The translations under genes were made by a program, and so were the position numbers. Below the pieces are notes generated by a model. That model searched no databases. It worked only from the letters and a program-made list of their open reading frames with translations, and was not told where the DNA came from. From Amycolatopsis xylanica (GTDB taxonomy: Bacteria > Actinomycetota > Actinomycetes > Mycobacteriales > Pseudonocardiaceae), in the NCBI RefSeq assembly GCF_900107045.1, contig NZ_FNON01000002.1:682001-746000 (forward strand): 64,000 nucleotides of DNA, read 5' to 3'. Position 1 is the first letter of the stretch, and each line of letters opens with the position of its first letter. Positions 8,864 through 16,778 of this stretch are shown here, in pieces.

Positions 8864-9466
8864 CTACCGCTCTTCGTCGGCGATCGCCCTGATCAGGTGC
8901 TCTGCCGGGACGACAGCGGTGACGAGATCGTGCGGGTTGATCGCGACCGGATGCCCGGCCAGCAGCTTCACGATGTCGCGCCCCACCACCGCGCGCGCGT
9001 GCGGCCATTCGCGCGGCACCATCGACTTCGAGGTGTACGCGGGCACGAGCACGCGGCCGTCGGGGTCGTGGAAGCCGATCACCGTGCGCTGGATCGGCGA
9101 CATCGCGTAGACGAACAGCGTCGAGTCCAGGATGGCGGCTGGCAGGTCCTCGGCCGGGCGGTGCTTCGTGTACACGAGCTGCAGCAACCGCTCGAGGTCG
9201 CTGGACGGCTTCGGGAAACCCAGCGCCTGCGGCGAAGGCCGGTACCGGTCGTTGGGGTGGAAGTCCTCGACGATGTCGCCTGCGCCGTTCACCGGGTACG
9301 CGCCGACGACGGCCCAGCTCGGCACGGGCCCGTTGGGATCGAAGGCCTCGTCGATGACGTAGAGCCAGCTGTTGGGATTCGCCCTCGCGTTGGCGCGCAT
9401 GTCTTCGGTGATCTCCGGCCGCTTCGCGGCTGTGGTCAACCGGTCTGCGTCGTCGCGTGGCGCCAT
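8864..9466 (-). CDS. Type VII secretion-associated protein with SseB-like domain
   Basis: 200 residues. The N-terminal half (ITEDMRANARANPNSWLYVIDE, DPNGPVPSWAVVGAYPV, YRPSP) resembles the actinobacterial family annotated as type VII secretion-system-associated protein. The second half (DSTLFVYAMS, GRVLVPAYTSKSMVPREW) resembles an SseB-type domain. No signal peptide, so probably cytosolic. The ESX substrate cluster of this window is 36 kb away and no secretion machine gene is adjacent, so the link to type VII export is by family only. Confidence 0.65.
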   Translation of the reverse strand: MAPRDDADRLTTAAKRPEITEDMRANARANPNSWLYVIDEAFDPNGPVPSWAVVGAYPVNGAGDIVEDFHPNDRYRPSPQALGFPKPSSDLERLLQLVYTKHRPAEDLPAAILDSTLFVYAMSPIQRTVIGFHDPDGRVLVPAYTSKSMVPREWPHARAVVGRDIVKLLAGHPVAINPHDLVTAVVPAEHLIRAIADEER

Positions 9467-9529
9467 GTGTGTCCCAACGTCGGCGAGTGCTGGATGTGCG
9501 TGTCTCGAGCGTCACTCTACTGTTTGCCC

Positions 9530-9916
9530 ATGGCCTCTTCGCGTTCGGTTGACCCCGGTGAGTTACGCACCGCCGTGCAGGCGCTTTCGGCCTGGTTGAG
9601 CGGAGATGGGCCCGATCCGGCCCGTGCGGAACTGGCGCTGGCCGTCCGGCTGAGCCTGCGCACATTGGCGCAGGACGCGCCGGGGCGCAGCGTCGAAGTC
9701 CGGGTCCCGCCGTTCGCCGCGGTGCAATGCGTGGAGGGTCCGCGGCACACTCGGGGAACCCCGCCGAACGTGATCGAGACCGACCCGCGCACCTGGCTGG
9801 AACTGGCCACCGGCCGTCTCAAGTGGACGGACGCGGTGGAGACCGGGCGCGCGACCGCGTCGGGCACCCGTGCCGACCTCACCCACTGGCTCCCGATCGT
9901 CCGCTTGGACTCGTGA
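9530..9916 (+). CDS. Sterol-carrier-family protein
   Basis: 128 residues (MASSRSVDPGELRTAVQAL...). It resembles the short actinobacterial SCP2-like proteins next to purF/purM, such as the one before purF in mycobacteria. The mid-region RSVEVRVPPFAAVQC and C-terminal WLELATGRLKWTDAV / GxRADL are the recognisable parts; TWLELATGRL is typical of SCP2-type lipid-binding folds. The start is the ATG at 9530; longer frames upstream run antisense to the type VII gene and were not used. It ends at a strong bidirectional hairpin. The ligand is unknown. Confidence 0.75.
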   Translation: MASSRSVDPGELRTAVQALSAWLSGDGPDPARAELALAVRLSLRTLAQDAPGRSVEVRVPPFAAVQCVEGPRHTRGTPPNVIETDPRTWLELATGRLKWTDAVETGRATASGTRADLTHWLPIVRLDS

Positions 9917-9949
9917 GCTGCGTAAACGCGGGCAAGATGCAGAAAGCAA

Positions 9950-9995
9950 AAGGCTCGTGAGCGCTCCGGGCAGGTCCGGAACGCTCAAGAGCCTT
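9950..9995. terminator. Bidirectional terminator-like hairpin
   Basis: Arms AAGGCTCGTGAGCGCTCCGG and CCGGAACGCTCAAGAGCCTT pair over about 20 bp with two mismatches around a short loop. It sits between the convergent sterol-carrier and methyltransferase genes, preceded by an A-rich run on the plus strand that becomes a T-run for minus-strand transcripts. Confidence 0.75.
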
Positions 9996-10005
9996 CGCGA
10001 AAGCC

Positions 10006-10842
10006 TTACGGCTTGCGGCCGATGCCACCCGAGATCGTGCGCTGGGCCGAGTTCAGCTCCTTGATCCGCGGGCCGTCCGGCCACCAGTCGGCGCACAGCA
10101 CGACGCCGGGCTGGACCATCTCGAGGCCGGGGAACAGCTCCTCGATCTCGGTCTGGGTGCGGAAGGTGCCCGAGCCCATCGGGCTGTGCAGGAAGACGTC
10201 TTCCATCTTGCGGGCCAGCGCGCTCAGCTCGTCCTCCGGGTCGGAGAAGTGGCTGATCGCGACGAACGAGCCGGACGGCAGCGCCTCGACGTACTCGCGC
10301 ATGATCTCGGCGGGCCGCTCACGGGGGCCGTTGTAGTGGTGCAGGGTGCCGAGCTGCAGCAGCGCGACCGGCTCGGTGAAGTCGATGTGCTTGCGCACCA
10401 CCGCGTTCTCGATGACCTCGCGCGGGTTGAAGATGTCGGCGGCCACGAAGTGGGTGTTGTCGTTCTCTTCGAGCAGCGCGCGGCCGTGCGCGAGCACGAC
10501 CGGGTCGTTGTCGACGTAGACGACGCGGATGTCCGGGTTGACGCGCTGGACGACCTGGTGCGTGTTCTCCGCCGTCGGCAGGCCGGAGCCGCAGTCGAGG
10601 AACTGCGTGATGCCGGTCTGGTTGGCGATGAAGCGGCAGGCCCTGATCAGGAAGTTGCGGTTCTCGACGGCGAGATCCTGGGCCTCCGGCGCGACGCTCT
10701 TGACGCGGCGGAAGGTCTCCCTGTCGATCTCGTAGTTGTCCTTGCCGCCCAGGAACGCGTCGTAGACACGAGCGATGCTCGCCCGGGTAGGGTCGACGCC
10801 GACGGGCGCTGGTCGGTCGGTGGGAGGAGCGGCTCCGGGCAT
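10006..10842 (-). CDS. SAM-dependent methyltransferase, DUF574 type (copy 1)
   Basis: 278 residues. Family motifs are the opening ASIARVYDAFLGGKDNYEIDRE, the SAM-binding FLDCGSGLPTAENTH, VVYVDNDPVVLAHGRALL and the C-terminal WWPDGPRIKELNS. These proteins are very common in actinomycetes; substrates are mostly unknown. The ATG at 10842 gives the usual N-terminus (MPGAAPPTDRPAPVGVDPT); upstream codons are low quality, and a GTG four codons earlier is an alternative. It is divergent from the XRE regulator at 11008. A second copy lies at 41320. Confidence 0.85.
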   Translation of the reverse strand: MPGAAPPTDRPAPVGVDPTRASIARVYDAFLGGKDNYEIDRETFRRVKSVAPEAQDLAVENRNFLIRACRFIANQTGITQFLDCGSGLPTAENTHQVVQRVNPDIRVVYVDNDPVVLAHGRALLEENDNTHFVAADIFNPREVIENAVVRKHIDFTEPVALLQLGTLHHYNGPRERPAEIMREYVEALPSGSFVAISHFSDPEDELSALARKMEDVFLHSPMGSGTFRTQTEIEELFPGLEMVQPGVVLCADWWPDGPRIKELNSAQRTISGGIGRKP

Positions 10843-10927
10843 TCTCGGCCTCACAAAACTGTGTCGAATATCGCGGACCACACGTACGGTAAGGGTACGC
10901 GCTCGCCGCGTAAACTTCGGCTGGACC

Positions 10928-10955
10928 TTGACGGTCATGCACAGGCGGGTACGCT
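10928..10955 (+). promoter_or_regulatory. Candidate promoter of the XRE regulator gene
   Basis: TTGACG at 10928-10933 and TACGCT at 10950-10955 are separated by 16 bp and lie about 55 bp before the ATG of the XRE gene. This is close to the primary-sigma consensus of actinomycetes. Recognised by eye only. Confidence 0.45.
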
Positions 10956-11007
10956 GAGTAGTCGGGCTGTACCTGAATGCCGCACTGTTCGCACGAGAGG
11001 TCGGGTT

Positions 11008-11886
11008 ATGAACGCGGTGAACGCGTCCGGTGGAGAACAGAACCTGGGCCCGACGGCCCGGCGGATGATCCTCGGCTCTCAGCTGCGACGACTACGCGAA
11101 CAGGCCGCCATCACGAGGTCCGAAGCCGGCTACAACATCCGGGGTTCCGAGTCCAAGATCAGCAGGCTCGAGCTGGGCCGCGTCGGCTTCAAAGAGCGAG
11201 ATGTCGCCGACCTCCTGACGATGTACGGGATCACCGAATCGAGTGAACGCGCGGCGTTCCTCGACATGGTCAAGGAGTCGAACCAGCCCGGCTGGTGGCG
11301 TCGCTACAACGACCTCATGCCGACCTGGTTCAACGACTACATCGGCCTCGAGGAGGCGGCGACCCGGATCCAGACCTGGGAGCCGCTGTACGTGCCGGGC
11401 CTGCTCCAGACCGAGGACTACGCGCGCGCCGTCGCGAGCTACGGACGGCCGGAGAGCGCGGACGACGCCGTCGAGCGCCGGGTCGCGCTGCGCATGCGGC
11501 GGCAGAAGCTGCTGCAGCGGCCGAACGCGCCGCGACTATGGGCGGTCGTCGACGAGTCGGTGCTCTACCGGCCGATCGGCGGCAGCAAGGCACTGCGCAA
11601 GCAGCTCGAGCACCTCATCGAAATCACCAGCACCTCGAACGTCTCCGTGCAGATCCTGCCGTTCCGGCTCAGCGGGTACGCCGCGCAGGGCGCGTTCGCA
11701 CTGCTGCGGTTCGCCGAGCCGGAGCTGCCCAACATCGCCTACGTCGAGCACCTCACCGGCGCGCTCTATCTCGAGAAGCTGGACGAGATCGAGGCTTACA
11801 GCCGTTCACTCGACCGGCTGGCAGTCGACGCGGAAACGCCGGATCGCAGCAGGCAGATTCTCGCGAAACGCCTGGCCGAGATCTGA
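11008..11886 (+). CDS. XRE-family regulator with DUF5753 domain (WhiJ-like)
   Basis: 292 residues. A helix-turn-helix lies at about residues 20-75 (LGSQLRRLREQAAITRSEAG ... SKISRLELGR). It is followed by the large DUF5753-type domain: YIGLEEAATRI, YVPGLLQTEDYARAV, a DESVLYR motif and VSVQILPF. Proteins of this design control development and secondary metabolism in streptomycetes together with small DUF397 partners, and such a partner is the next gene. ATG 11008 is preceded by GAGAGG. A gap of about 230 bp before the DUF397 gene contains a palindrome that could be its operator. Confidence 0.88.
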   Translation: MNAVNASGGEQNLGPTARRMILGSQLRRLREQAAITRSEAGYNIRGSESKISRLELGRVGFKERDVADLLTMYGITESSERAAFLDMVKESNQPGWWRRYNDLMPTWFNDYIGLEEAATRIQTWEPLYVPGLLQTEDYARAVASYGRPESADDAVERRVALRMRRQKLLQRPNAPRLWAVVDESVLYRPIGGSKALRKQLEHLIEITSTSNVSVQILPFRLSGYAAQGAFALLRFAEPELPNIAYVEHLTGALYLEKLDEIEAYSRSLDRLAVDAETPDRSRQILAKRLAEI

Positions 11887-12010
11887 GCCAGCGCGGCTTG
11901 AAGCCTCTTGGCCAGACGCGAAAGTCCCTGTTCACCAGGCCTTTCGTCACCCATTAGTGTGAGTTGACCGAGCATGATCGCTACTCTGCGACTTCTTTGC
12001 AAGAAATTCT

Positions 12011-12042
12011 GCACGTGCATTTACCTGCGCATGCACACGTGC
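12011..12042. promoter_or_regulatory. Palindromic GCACGTG site upstream of the DUF397 gene
   Basis: GCACGTGCA at 12011-12019 and TGCACACGTGC at 12032-12042 form an imperfect inverted repeat. More TGCACATGCAGATGCA-type sequence follows at 12064-12080. It lies in the gap between the XRE regulator and its DUF397 partner, so binding by that regulator is an inference from position. Confidence 0.4.
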
Positions 12043-12115
12043 TAGCTTCAATTCACAGTCAGATGCACATGCAGATGCAAGCCCGAGAGATCGAAATCGA
12101 ACGAGGGTGGACGTG

Positions 12116-12349
12116 ATGGAGATTGTGAACGGCATTCAGGCCGATCTGCTGACCGACGCCAAGTGGCGCAAGAGCAAGCGCAGCGGACCCGTCGGCAACT
12201 GTGTCGAGGTGGCGACGCTGGGCAACGGTGACATCGCCATGCGCAACTCGCGTTTCCCGACCGGCCCGGCACTCGTCTACACGAAGGCGGAGATCGAAGC
12301 CTTCCTCGGCGGCGTGAAGGACGGGGAATTCGATGACGTCCTCGGCTGA
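12116..12349 (+). CDS. DUF397 small protein
   Basis: 77 residues with the DUF397 pattern: AKWRKSKRSGPVGNCVEVA, then GDIAMRNSRFPTGPALVYTKAEIEAFLGG. DUF397 proteins act as partners or antagonists of the XRE/DUF5753 regulators encoded beside them. The ATG at 12116 follows GAGGGTGG by 5 nt; a GTG one codon earlier is possible. Its 3' end overlaps the next gene by 17 nt in another frame, so the two are probably translationally coupled. Confidence 0.9.
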   Translation: MEIVNGIQADLLTDAKWRKSKRSGPVGNCVEVATLGNGDIAMRNSRFPTGPALVYTKAEIEAFLGGVKDGEFDDVLG

Positions 12350-12695
12350 GGCCGAAACCACCTGCGTCGACTTCGAGACCGGCCTGCGGCGGCTCGTCGC
12401 TCGCGGCTACCAGTTCATGCACCCGCGCAACTCGCGCGGCGAAGTGCTCGCGATCGTCGGGATCCGCGCCCACGACAACGTGGTCGACGTGGTCCGCTTG
12501 GACGACGAGGACGACGTGATCGCCATGCGCATGCCAGGTGACGAGGAAAACGTGCTCGAGCCGAGCAAGGTGCTGTGGCAGTCGGCCGGCACGGTCGCGA
12601 CCGTGCTGACCGAGGTGCTCGCCCTGCCGGAAGACCACATTCCGGGGTCGCTGGTGCTGCCGGGCGACTCCCAGTGGCTGGCCGCTTCCGCCTAG
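12333..12695 (+). CDS. Conserved hypothetical protein coupled to DUF397
   Basis: 120 residues, acidic, no signal or membrane segment. The sequence FETGLRRLVARGYQFMHPRN, AIVGIRAHDNVVDVVRLDDEDDVIAMRMP suggests a small alpha/beta fold; no named domain is recognised. It starts inside the DUF397 gene and ends just before a terminator-like hairpin, so it is the last gene of an XRE/DUF397 set. A role in the same regulatory circuit is inferred from the overlap alone. Confidence 0.7.
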   Translation: MTSSAEAETTCVDFETGLRRLVARGYQFMHPRNSRGEVLAIVGIRAHDNVVDVVRLDDEDDVIAMRMPGDEENVLEPSKVLWQSAGTVATVLTEVLALPEDHIPGSLVLPGDSQWLAASA

Positions 12696-12709
12696 TCACG
12701 CTAAAGACT

Positions 12710-12756
12710 TCAGGCCCCGCACGACAGTGTTCATCACCACGTCGCGCGGGGCCTGA
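12710..12756 (+). terminator. Terminator-like hairpin before purF
   Basis: TCAGGCCCCGCACGAC (12710-12725) pairs with GTCGCGCGGGGCCTGA (12741-12756) with one mismatch around a 15-nt loop. It sits right after the DUF397-partner gene and isolates purF from the regulatory cluster. No T-run follows, as is common in high-GC genomes. Confidence 0.65.
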
Positions 12757-12816
12757 CTCATGTCAAGACCGTTTACACTTGACGCGGCCTGCCCTCTTCT
12801 TCCTGGGAGCACCTCG

Positions 12817-14355
12817 GTGGTTTCCGACCAGTCACACACTGGACAGCCCGCAATCGACGAACCCGACCCGGAGCCCCGTGAAGAATGCGGTGTGTTCGGT
12901 GTCTGGGCGCCTGGTGAAGAAGTCGCCAAGCTGACCTACTACGGCCTCTACGCCCTGCAACACCGCGGGCAGGAGGCAGCGGGCATCTCCGTCTCCGACG
13001 GCACGCAGATCGTGGTCTTCAAGGACCTCGGGCTGGTCAGCCAGGTGTTCGACGAGCAGATCCTGCAGTCGCTGCAGGGCCACATCGCCGTCGGCCACTG
13101 CCGCTACTCGACCACCGGCGCGACGATCTGGGAGAACGCCCAGCCGATCTTCCGCACCACGGCCACCGGCAGCGGACTGTCGTTCGCGCACAACGGGAAC
13201 CTGGTCAACACGGCCGAGCTGCGCCAGCGCACGCTCGACGCGGGCATCAAGCCGCACGCCGGGCTCACCGGCTCGTCGAGTGACTCCGACCTGGTCTGCG
13301 GGCTGCTCGCCGCGGCCGCGGCGGACAAGGGCATCGAAGCCGCCGCGCTGGAGCTGCTGCCGACGCTGCGCGGCGCGTTCTGCCTGGTGTTCTCCGACGA
13401 GAACACGCTGTACGCGGCGCGCGACCCGCACGGGGTGCACCCGCTGGTGCTCGGCCGCCTCGAGCGTGGCTGGGTCGTCTCGAGCGAGACGGCGGGGCTC
13501 GACATCGTCGGCGCCTCGTTCGTGCGCGAGGTCGAGCCGGGCGAGCTGATCGCGATCGACGCCGAAGGCCTGCGCTCCACCCGCTTCGCGAACCCGGAGC
13601 CCAAGGGCTGCGTGTTCGAGTACGTCTACCTCGCCCGCCCCGACACCACGATCGCGGGCCGCAGCGTGCACGCCACGCGCGTCGAGATCGGCCGGAGGCT
13701 GGCAAAGGAGCACCCGTGCGACGGTGACCTGGTGATGCCGGTGCCGGAGTCGGGCACCCCGGCCGCCATCGGCTACGCGCAGGGCTCCGGCATTCCCTAC
13801 GGCACCGGCCTGGTGAAGAACGCCTACGTCGGGCGCACCTTCATCCAGCCGTCGCAGACCATCCGCCAGCTGGGCATCCGGCTGAAGCTGAACCCGCTGC
13901 GCGACGTGATCCGCGGCAAGCGGCTGGTCGTGGTGGACGACTCGATCGTGCGCGGCAACACCCAGCGCGCGCTGGTGCGCATGCTGCGTGAAGCCGGCGC
14001 GCTCGAGGTCCACGTCCGCATCGCCTCGCCGCCCGTGCGCTGGCCGTGTTTCTACGGCATCGACTTCGCGTCGCGCGCCGAACTGGTGGCGAACGGCGTC
14101 GACCTCGACGGCATCCGCCGCTCGATCGGCGCGGACTCGCTCGGCTACGTCTCGCTCGAAGGCCTGGTCGCGGCGTCGGAGCAGCCCAAGTCGCGGCTGT
14201 GCACGGCGTGCTTCTCCGGCGAATACCCGATCGAGCTGCCCGAGGACGCCCTGATCGGCAAGCACCTCCTGGAAAGCCTCGACGCGGTCAATGGCGCGGC
14301 GAAGCCTGTCTCCCCTGCCGGGTACGGTGCTGAGGACGCAATTCGCCGTCCATGA
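12817..14355 (+). CDS. purF: Amidophosphoribosyltransferase PurF
   Basis: First committed step of purine synthesis: PRPP plus glutamine to phosphoribosylamine. With GTG 12817 (GGGAG about 8 nt before it) the protein has 512 residues. An in-frame ATG at 12760 would add 19 residues but lacks a ribosome site. The short propeptide is followed by REECGVFGVW, whose Cys24 is the Ntn nucleophile exposed by processing. The glutaminase domain has HRGQEAAGI, CRYSTTG and NGNLVN. The PRPP loop is VVVDDSIVRGNTQ. Cys residues in CFYGIDF and LCTACFSG fit the iron-sulfur-containing Bacillus-type enzyme. purM follows. Confidence 0.97.
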   Translation: MVSDQSHTGQPAIDEPDPEPREECGVFGVWAPGEEVAKLTYYGLYALQHRGQEAAGISVSDGTQIVVFKDLGLVSQVFDEQILQSLQGHIAVGHCRYSTTGATIWENAQPIFRTTATGSGLSFAHNGNLVNTAELRQRTLDAGIKPHAGLTGSSSDSDLVCGLLAAAAADKGIEAAALELLPTLRGAFCLVFSDENTLYAARDPHGVHPLVLGRLERGWVVSSETAGLDIVGASFVREVEPGELIAIDAEGLRSTRFANPEPKGCVFEYVYLARPDTTIAGRSVHATRVEIGRRLAKEHPCDGDLVMPVPESGTPAAIGYAQGSGIPYGTGLVKNAYVGRTFIQPSQTIRQLGIRLKLNPLRDVIRGKRLVVVDDSIVRGNTQRALVRMLREAGALEVHVRIASPPVRWPCFYGIDFASRAELVANGVDLDGIRRSIGADSLGYVSLEGLVAASEQPKSRLCTACFSGEYPIELPEDALIGKHLLESLDAVNGAAKPVSPAGYGAEDAIRRP

Positions 14356-14383
14356 CCTCTTCTATGTTTGGAGTGCGCTTCCC

Positions 14384-15454
14384 GTGAGCGAGTCCACGAG
14401 CGCGACGTATGCCGCCGCCGGCGTCAGCATCGACGCCGGTGACCAAGCCGTTGAGCTGCTGAAACCGCATGCGGAGCGGGCCACCCGCCCCGAGGTGCTC
14501 GGCGGCGTCGGCGGTTTCGCCGGTCTGTTCTCGCTGAAGCTCGACCGCTGGAAGGAGCCGGTGCTCGCGTCGTCGACCGACGGCGTCGGCACCAAGATCG
14601 CGGTCGCGCAGGCGCTCGACAAGCACGACACGGTCGGCATCGACCTGGTCGCCATGGTGGTCGACGACCTCGTGGTGACCGGCGCCGAGCCGCTGTTCCT
14701 GCAGGACTACATCGCGGTCGGCAAGGTCGTCCCCGAGAAGATCGCCGCGCTGGTCGGCGGGATCGCCGAAGGCTGTGTCCAGGCGGGCTGCGCGCTGCTC
14801 GGCGGCGAGACGGCCGAGCACCCCGGCCTGATGGGCGAGCACGACTACGACCTGTCGGCGACCGGTGTCGGCGTGGTCGAGCAGTCGCAGCTGCTCGGGC
14901 CGGACAAGGTCCGCCCCGGCGACGTGGTGATCGCGCTCGGCTCGTCCGGCCTGCACTCCAACGGCTACTCGCTGGCCAGGCACGTGCTGCTGGAGATCGC
15001 GCGGATGCCGCTCGACGGGCACGTCGAGGAGTTCGGCCGCTCGCTGGGCGAGGAGCTGCTGGAGCCGACCAAGATCTACGCGAAGGACTGCCTGGCGCTG
15101 GCCGCCGAGGCCGAGGTCCGCACCTTCTCGCACATCACCGGCGGCGGCCTCGAAGCGAACCTCGCCCGCGTCATGCCGCGTGGCCTGGTCGCCGCGCTCG
15201 ACCGCGGCACGTGGACGCCTGCGCCGGTGTTCGCGCTGATCGGCCACCGCGGCAAGGTCGAGCGTGCCGAGCTGGAGAAGACCTTCAACATGGGCGTCGG
15301 CATGGTCGCGATCGTCGCGCCCGAGGACGTCGACCGCGCGCTCGCGATGCTGACCGCGCGCCACATGCCAGCGTGGATCCTCGGCGACGTCCGTCCCGCC
15401 GAAGACCCCGACGGCCCGCGCGCGGTGCTGTCCGGGGACCACCCTCGGTTCTGA
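14384..15454 (+). CDS. purM: Phosphoribosylaminoimidazole synthetase PurM
   Basis: Converts FGAM to AIR with ATP in the cytosol. 356 residues from GTG 14384, with GGAG about 10 nt upstream; the N-terminus SESTSATYAAAGVSIDAGD is typical. Motifs include SSTDGVGTKI, GIDLVAMVVDDL, GCALLGGETAEHPG, FSHITGGGLEAN and FNMGVGMV. It begins 28 nt after purF, so the two are an operon, as in mycobacteria. Confidence 0.97.
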   Translation: MSESTSATYAAAGVSIDAGDQAVELLKPHAERATRPEVLGGVGGFAGLFSLKLDRWKEPVLASSTDGVGTKIAVAQALDKHDTVGIDLVAMVVDDLVVTGAEPLFLQDYIAVGKVVPEKIAALVGGIAEGCVQAGCALLGGETAEHPGLMGEHDYDLSATGVGVVEQSQLLGPDKVRPGDVVIALGSSGLHSNGYSLARHVLLEIARMPLDGHVEEFGRSLGEELLEPTKIYAKDCLALAAEAEVRTFSHITGGGLEANLARVMPRGLVAALDRGTWTPAPVFALIGHRGKVERAELEKTFNMGVGMVAIVAPEDVDRALAMLTARHMPAWILGDVRPAEDPDGPRAVLSGDHPRF

Positions 15455-15491
15455 TGACAACGGATCGCGGTCCTGCCTCGTACTAGAAGGC

Positions 15492-16130
15492 GTGGACCGC
15501 GACCTCAAGGCACTGCTCGACACCGCGGTCCGCGTCGAACCCTGGTTGCGGATCGACGCCGCCGCGGTGCTCGCCGAGGGCAGTGCCTTGAGGTCTCGGG
15601 GCAGGCGGCTGCTCACGATGGGCGGAGCTGCTCTTTCGGTCATCGCGGTGGCGGTTTCGGCCGTGCTCGTGGCAACGCGTGCGCCCGAGCAGGTCGTCGC
15701 GCAGAGCCCTCGCGAGCGACAGCTTTCGGAAGCCTTCAGGCTGGCCGACCACCTTCCGAGCGGTGTGGCCGCGAGCGGGCAGGACCGCTTCGTAAGGTCT
15801 GACAACGCTTATGAGCTGCACGCGAAGCTGACCGACCAGCTCGGCACGGCCATCCTCGACATCGGCGTCACGCTGCCGACGCCCTGGACCGCTAGCTGCG
15901 AGCAGTACCACCGCGCATACCGGTGCGAGACCATCCTGCTGCCGGATGGTTCGCATCTGGTCGCGTACCAAAGCGACGACGAGTTCCTCGTGGTCAGGCG
16001 GGTCGGCGACCACATCGTTTCGGTGCGGCTTTCGACGCGCGCGGTGGACGGCGTGGTGACCAGGCCGAGGCCGCCGCTCAGCATCGACCGGTTAATCGGC
16101 ATCGCTTCTTCGCCGGCGCTGTCACAATGA
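15492..16130 (+). CDS. Single-pass membrane protein, unknown
   Basis: 212 residues. A cytoplasmic stretch of about 40 residues is followed by a membrane helix (MGGAALSVIAVAVSAVLVA) and an extracytoplasmic domain of about 140 residues. Two Cys (SCEQYHRAYRCET) could form a disulfide. Start is GTG 15492; the AGAAGG before it is very close. The architecture recalls the small N-terminal regions of anti-sigma-type membrane proteins, but no zinc-binding or sigma-binding motif is visible. It lies between purM and arfB on the same strand. Confidence 0.6.
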   Translation: MDRDLKALLDTAVRVEPWLRIDAAAVLAEGSALRSRGRRLLTMGGAALSVIAVAVSAVLVATRAPEQVVAQSPRERQLSEAFRLADHLPSGVAASGQDRFVRSDNAYELHAKLTDQLGTAILDIGVTLPTPWTASCEQYHRAYRCETILLPDGSHLVAYQSDDEFLVVRRVGDHIVSVRLSTRAVDGVVTRPRPPLSIDRLIGIASSPALSQ

Positions 16131-16134
16131 TCGG

Positions 16135-16572
16135 GTGGCAGCGTCTCCGTCTGATGTGGTGGTCGGTTCCCGGTTCGTCGTACCGGGCGCCGAGCTCAGC
16201 GAGCGCTTTTCCCGCTCATCCGGCCCCGGCGGGCAGGGCGTCAACACCACCGATTCCCGCGTCGAGCTGTCCTTCGACGTCGCCGCGTCCACCTCGATCC
16301 CGGAGAACCTGCGCGCCCGCATCGTCGAACGCCTCGGCGGCAGGCTCGTCGACGGCGTGCTGACGATCGCCGCCAGCGAGCACCGCTCCCAGCTGATGAA
16401 CCGCGAGGCCGCCCGCGAACGGCTGGCCGTGATCCTCACCGAGGCCTCCTCACCACCGCCGCCGAAGCGGCGCCCCACCAAGCCGTCCCGTGGCTCGAAG
16501 GAACGCCGCCTCGCCTCGAAGAAACGCCGCAGCGACGTCAAAAAAGGCCGCGGCGGCCGCTACGACGACTAG
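16135..16572 (+). CDS. arfB: Ribosome-rescue peptidyl-tRNA hydrolase ArfB
   Basis: 145 residues. Contains the release-factor catalytic GGQ (residues 32-34 in SSGPGGQGVNTTDSRVEL) without the codon-recognition domains of RF1/RF2, plus a basic C-terminal tail (SKERRLASKKRRSDVKKGRGG). This is the ArfB/YaeJ layout: the tail enters the empty mRNA channel of stalled ribosomes and GGQ hydrolyses the peptidyl-tRNA. Start is GTG 16135, four bases past the preceding stop. It converges on an IF-1 paralogue gene. Confidence 0.93.
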   Translation: MAASPSDVVVGSRFVVPGAELSERFSRSSGPGGQGVNTTDSRVELSFDVAASTSIPENLRARIVERLGGRLVDGVLTIAASEHRSQLMNREAARERLAVILTEASSPPPPKRRPTKPSRGSKERRLASKKRRSDVKKGRGGRYDD

Positions 16573-16593
16573 CCCCCGTCGCGCTCGCTCGAC

Positions 16594-16646
16594 GTGACAA
16601 GGGCGGCCCTTGTCACCTCTAGCGTGACAAGGGCCGCCCGTGTTTC
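16594..16646. repeat. Double palindrome, family B
   Basis: First unit 16594-16616, arms GTGACAAGGG / CCCTTGTCAC around CGG. Second unit at 16624-16646 has an intact left arm but a decayed right arm. The spacer is CTCTAGC and the centres are 30 bp apart. The same double unit recurs at 44325-44377 and 59382-59434, each time between convergent genes. A degenerate family A-like palindrome follows at about 16665-16690. Confidence 0.75.
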
Positions 16647-16711
16647 ATCGCCGACACCGGCAAAACGGATATAGCGGGACTTATTTCCGGTGAGCCGATG
16701 CGACCGCGCGA

Positions 16712-16758
16712 GCGAGTGGTACCTCTGCTGCATCCAACGCAGCAGAGGTACCACTCGC
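16712..16758. terminator. Perfect 20-bp inverted repeat between arfB and infA
   Basis: GCGAGTGGTACCTCTGCTGC (16712-16731) and its exact reverse complement (16739-16758) are separated by ATCCAAC. Either strand could fold to a 20-bp stem with a 7-nt loop. Lying 20 nt past the infA stop codon and in a convergent gap, it is probably a bidirectional terminator; it has no T-run. Confidence 0.75.
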
Positions 16759-16778
16759 GCCTCACCTCTCGGCGGAAG

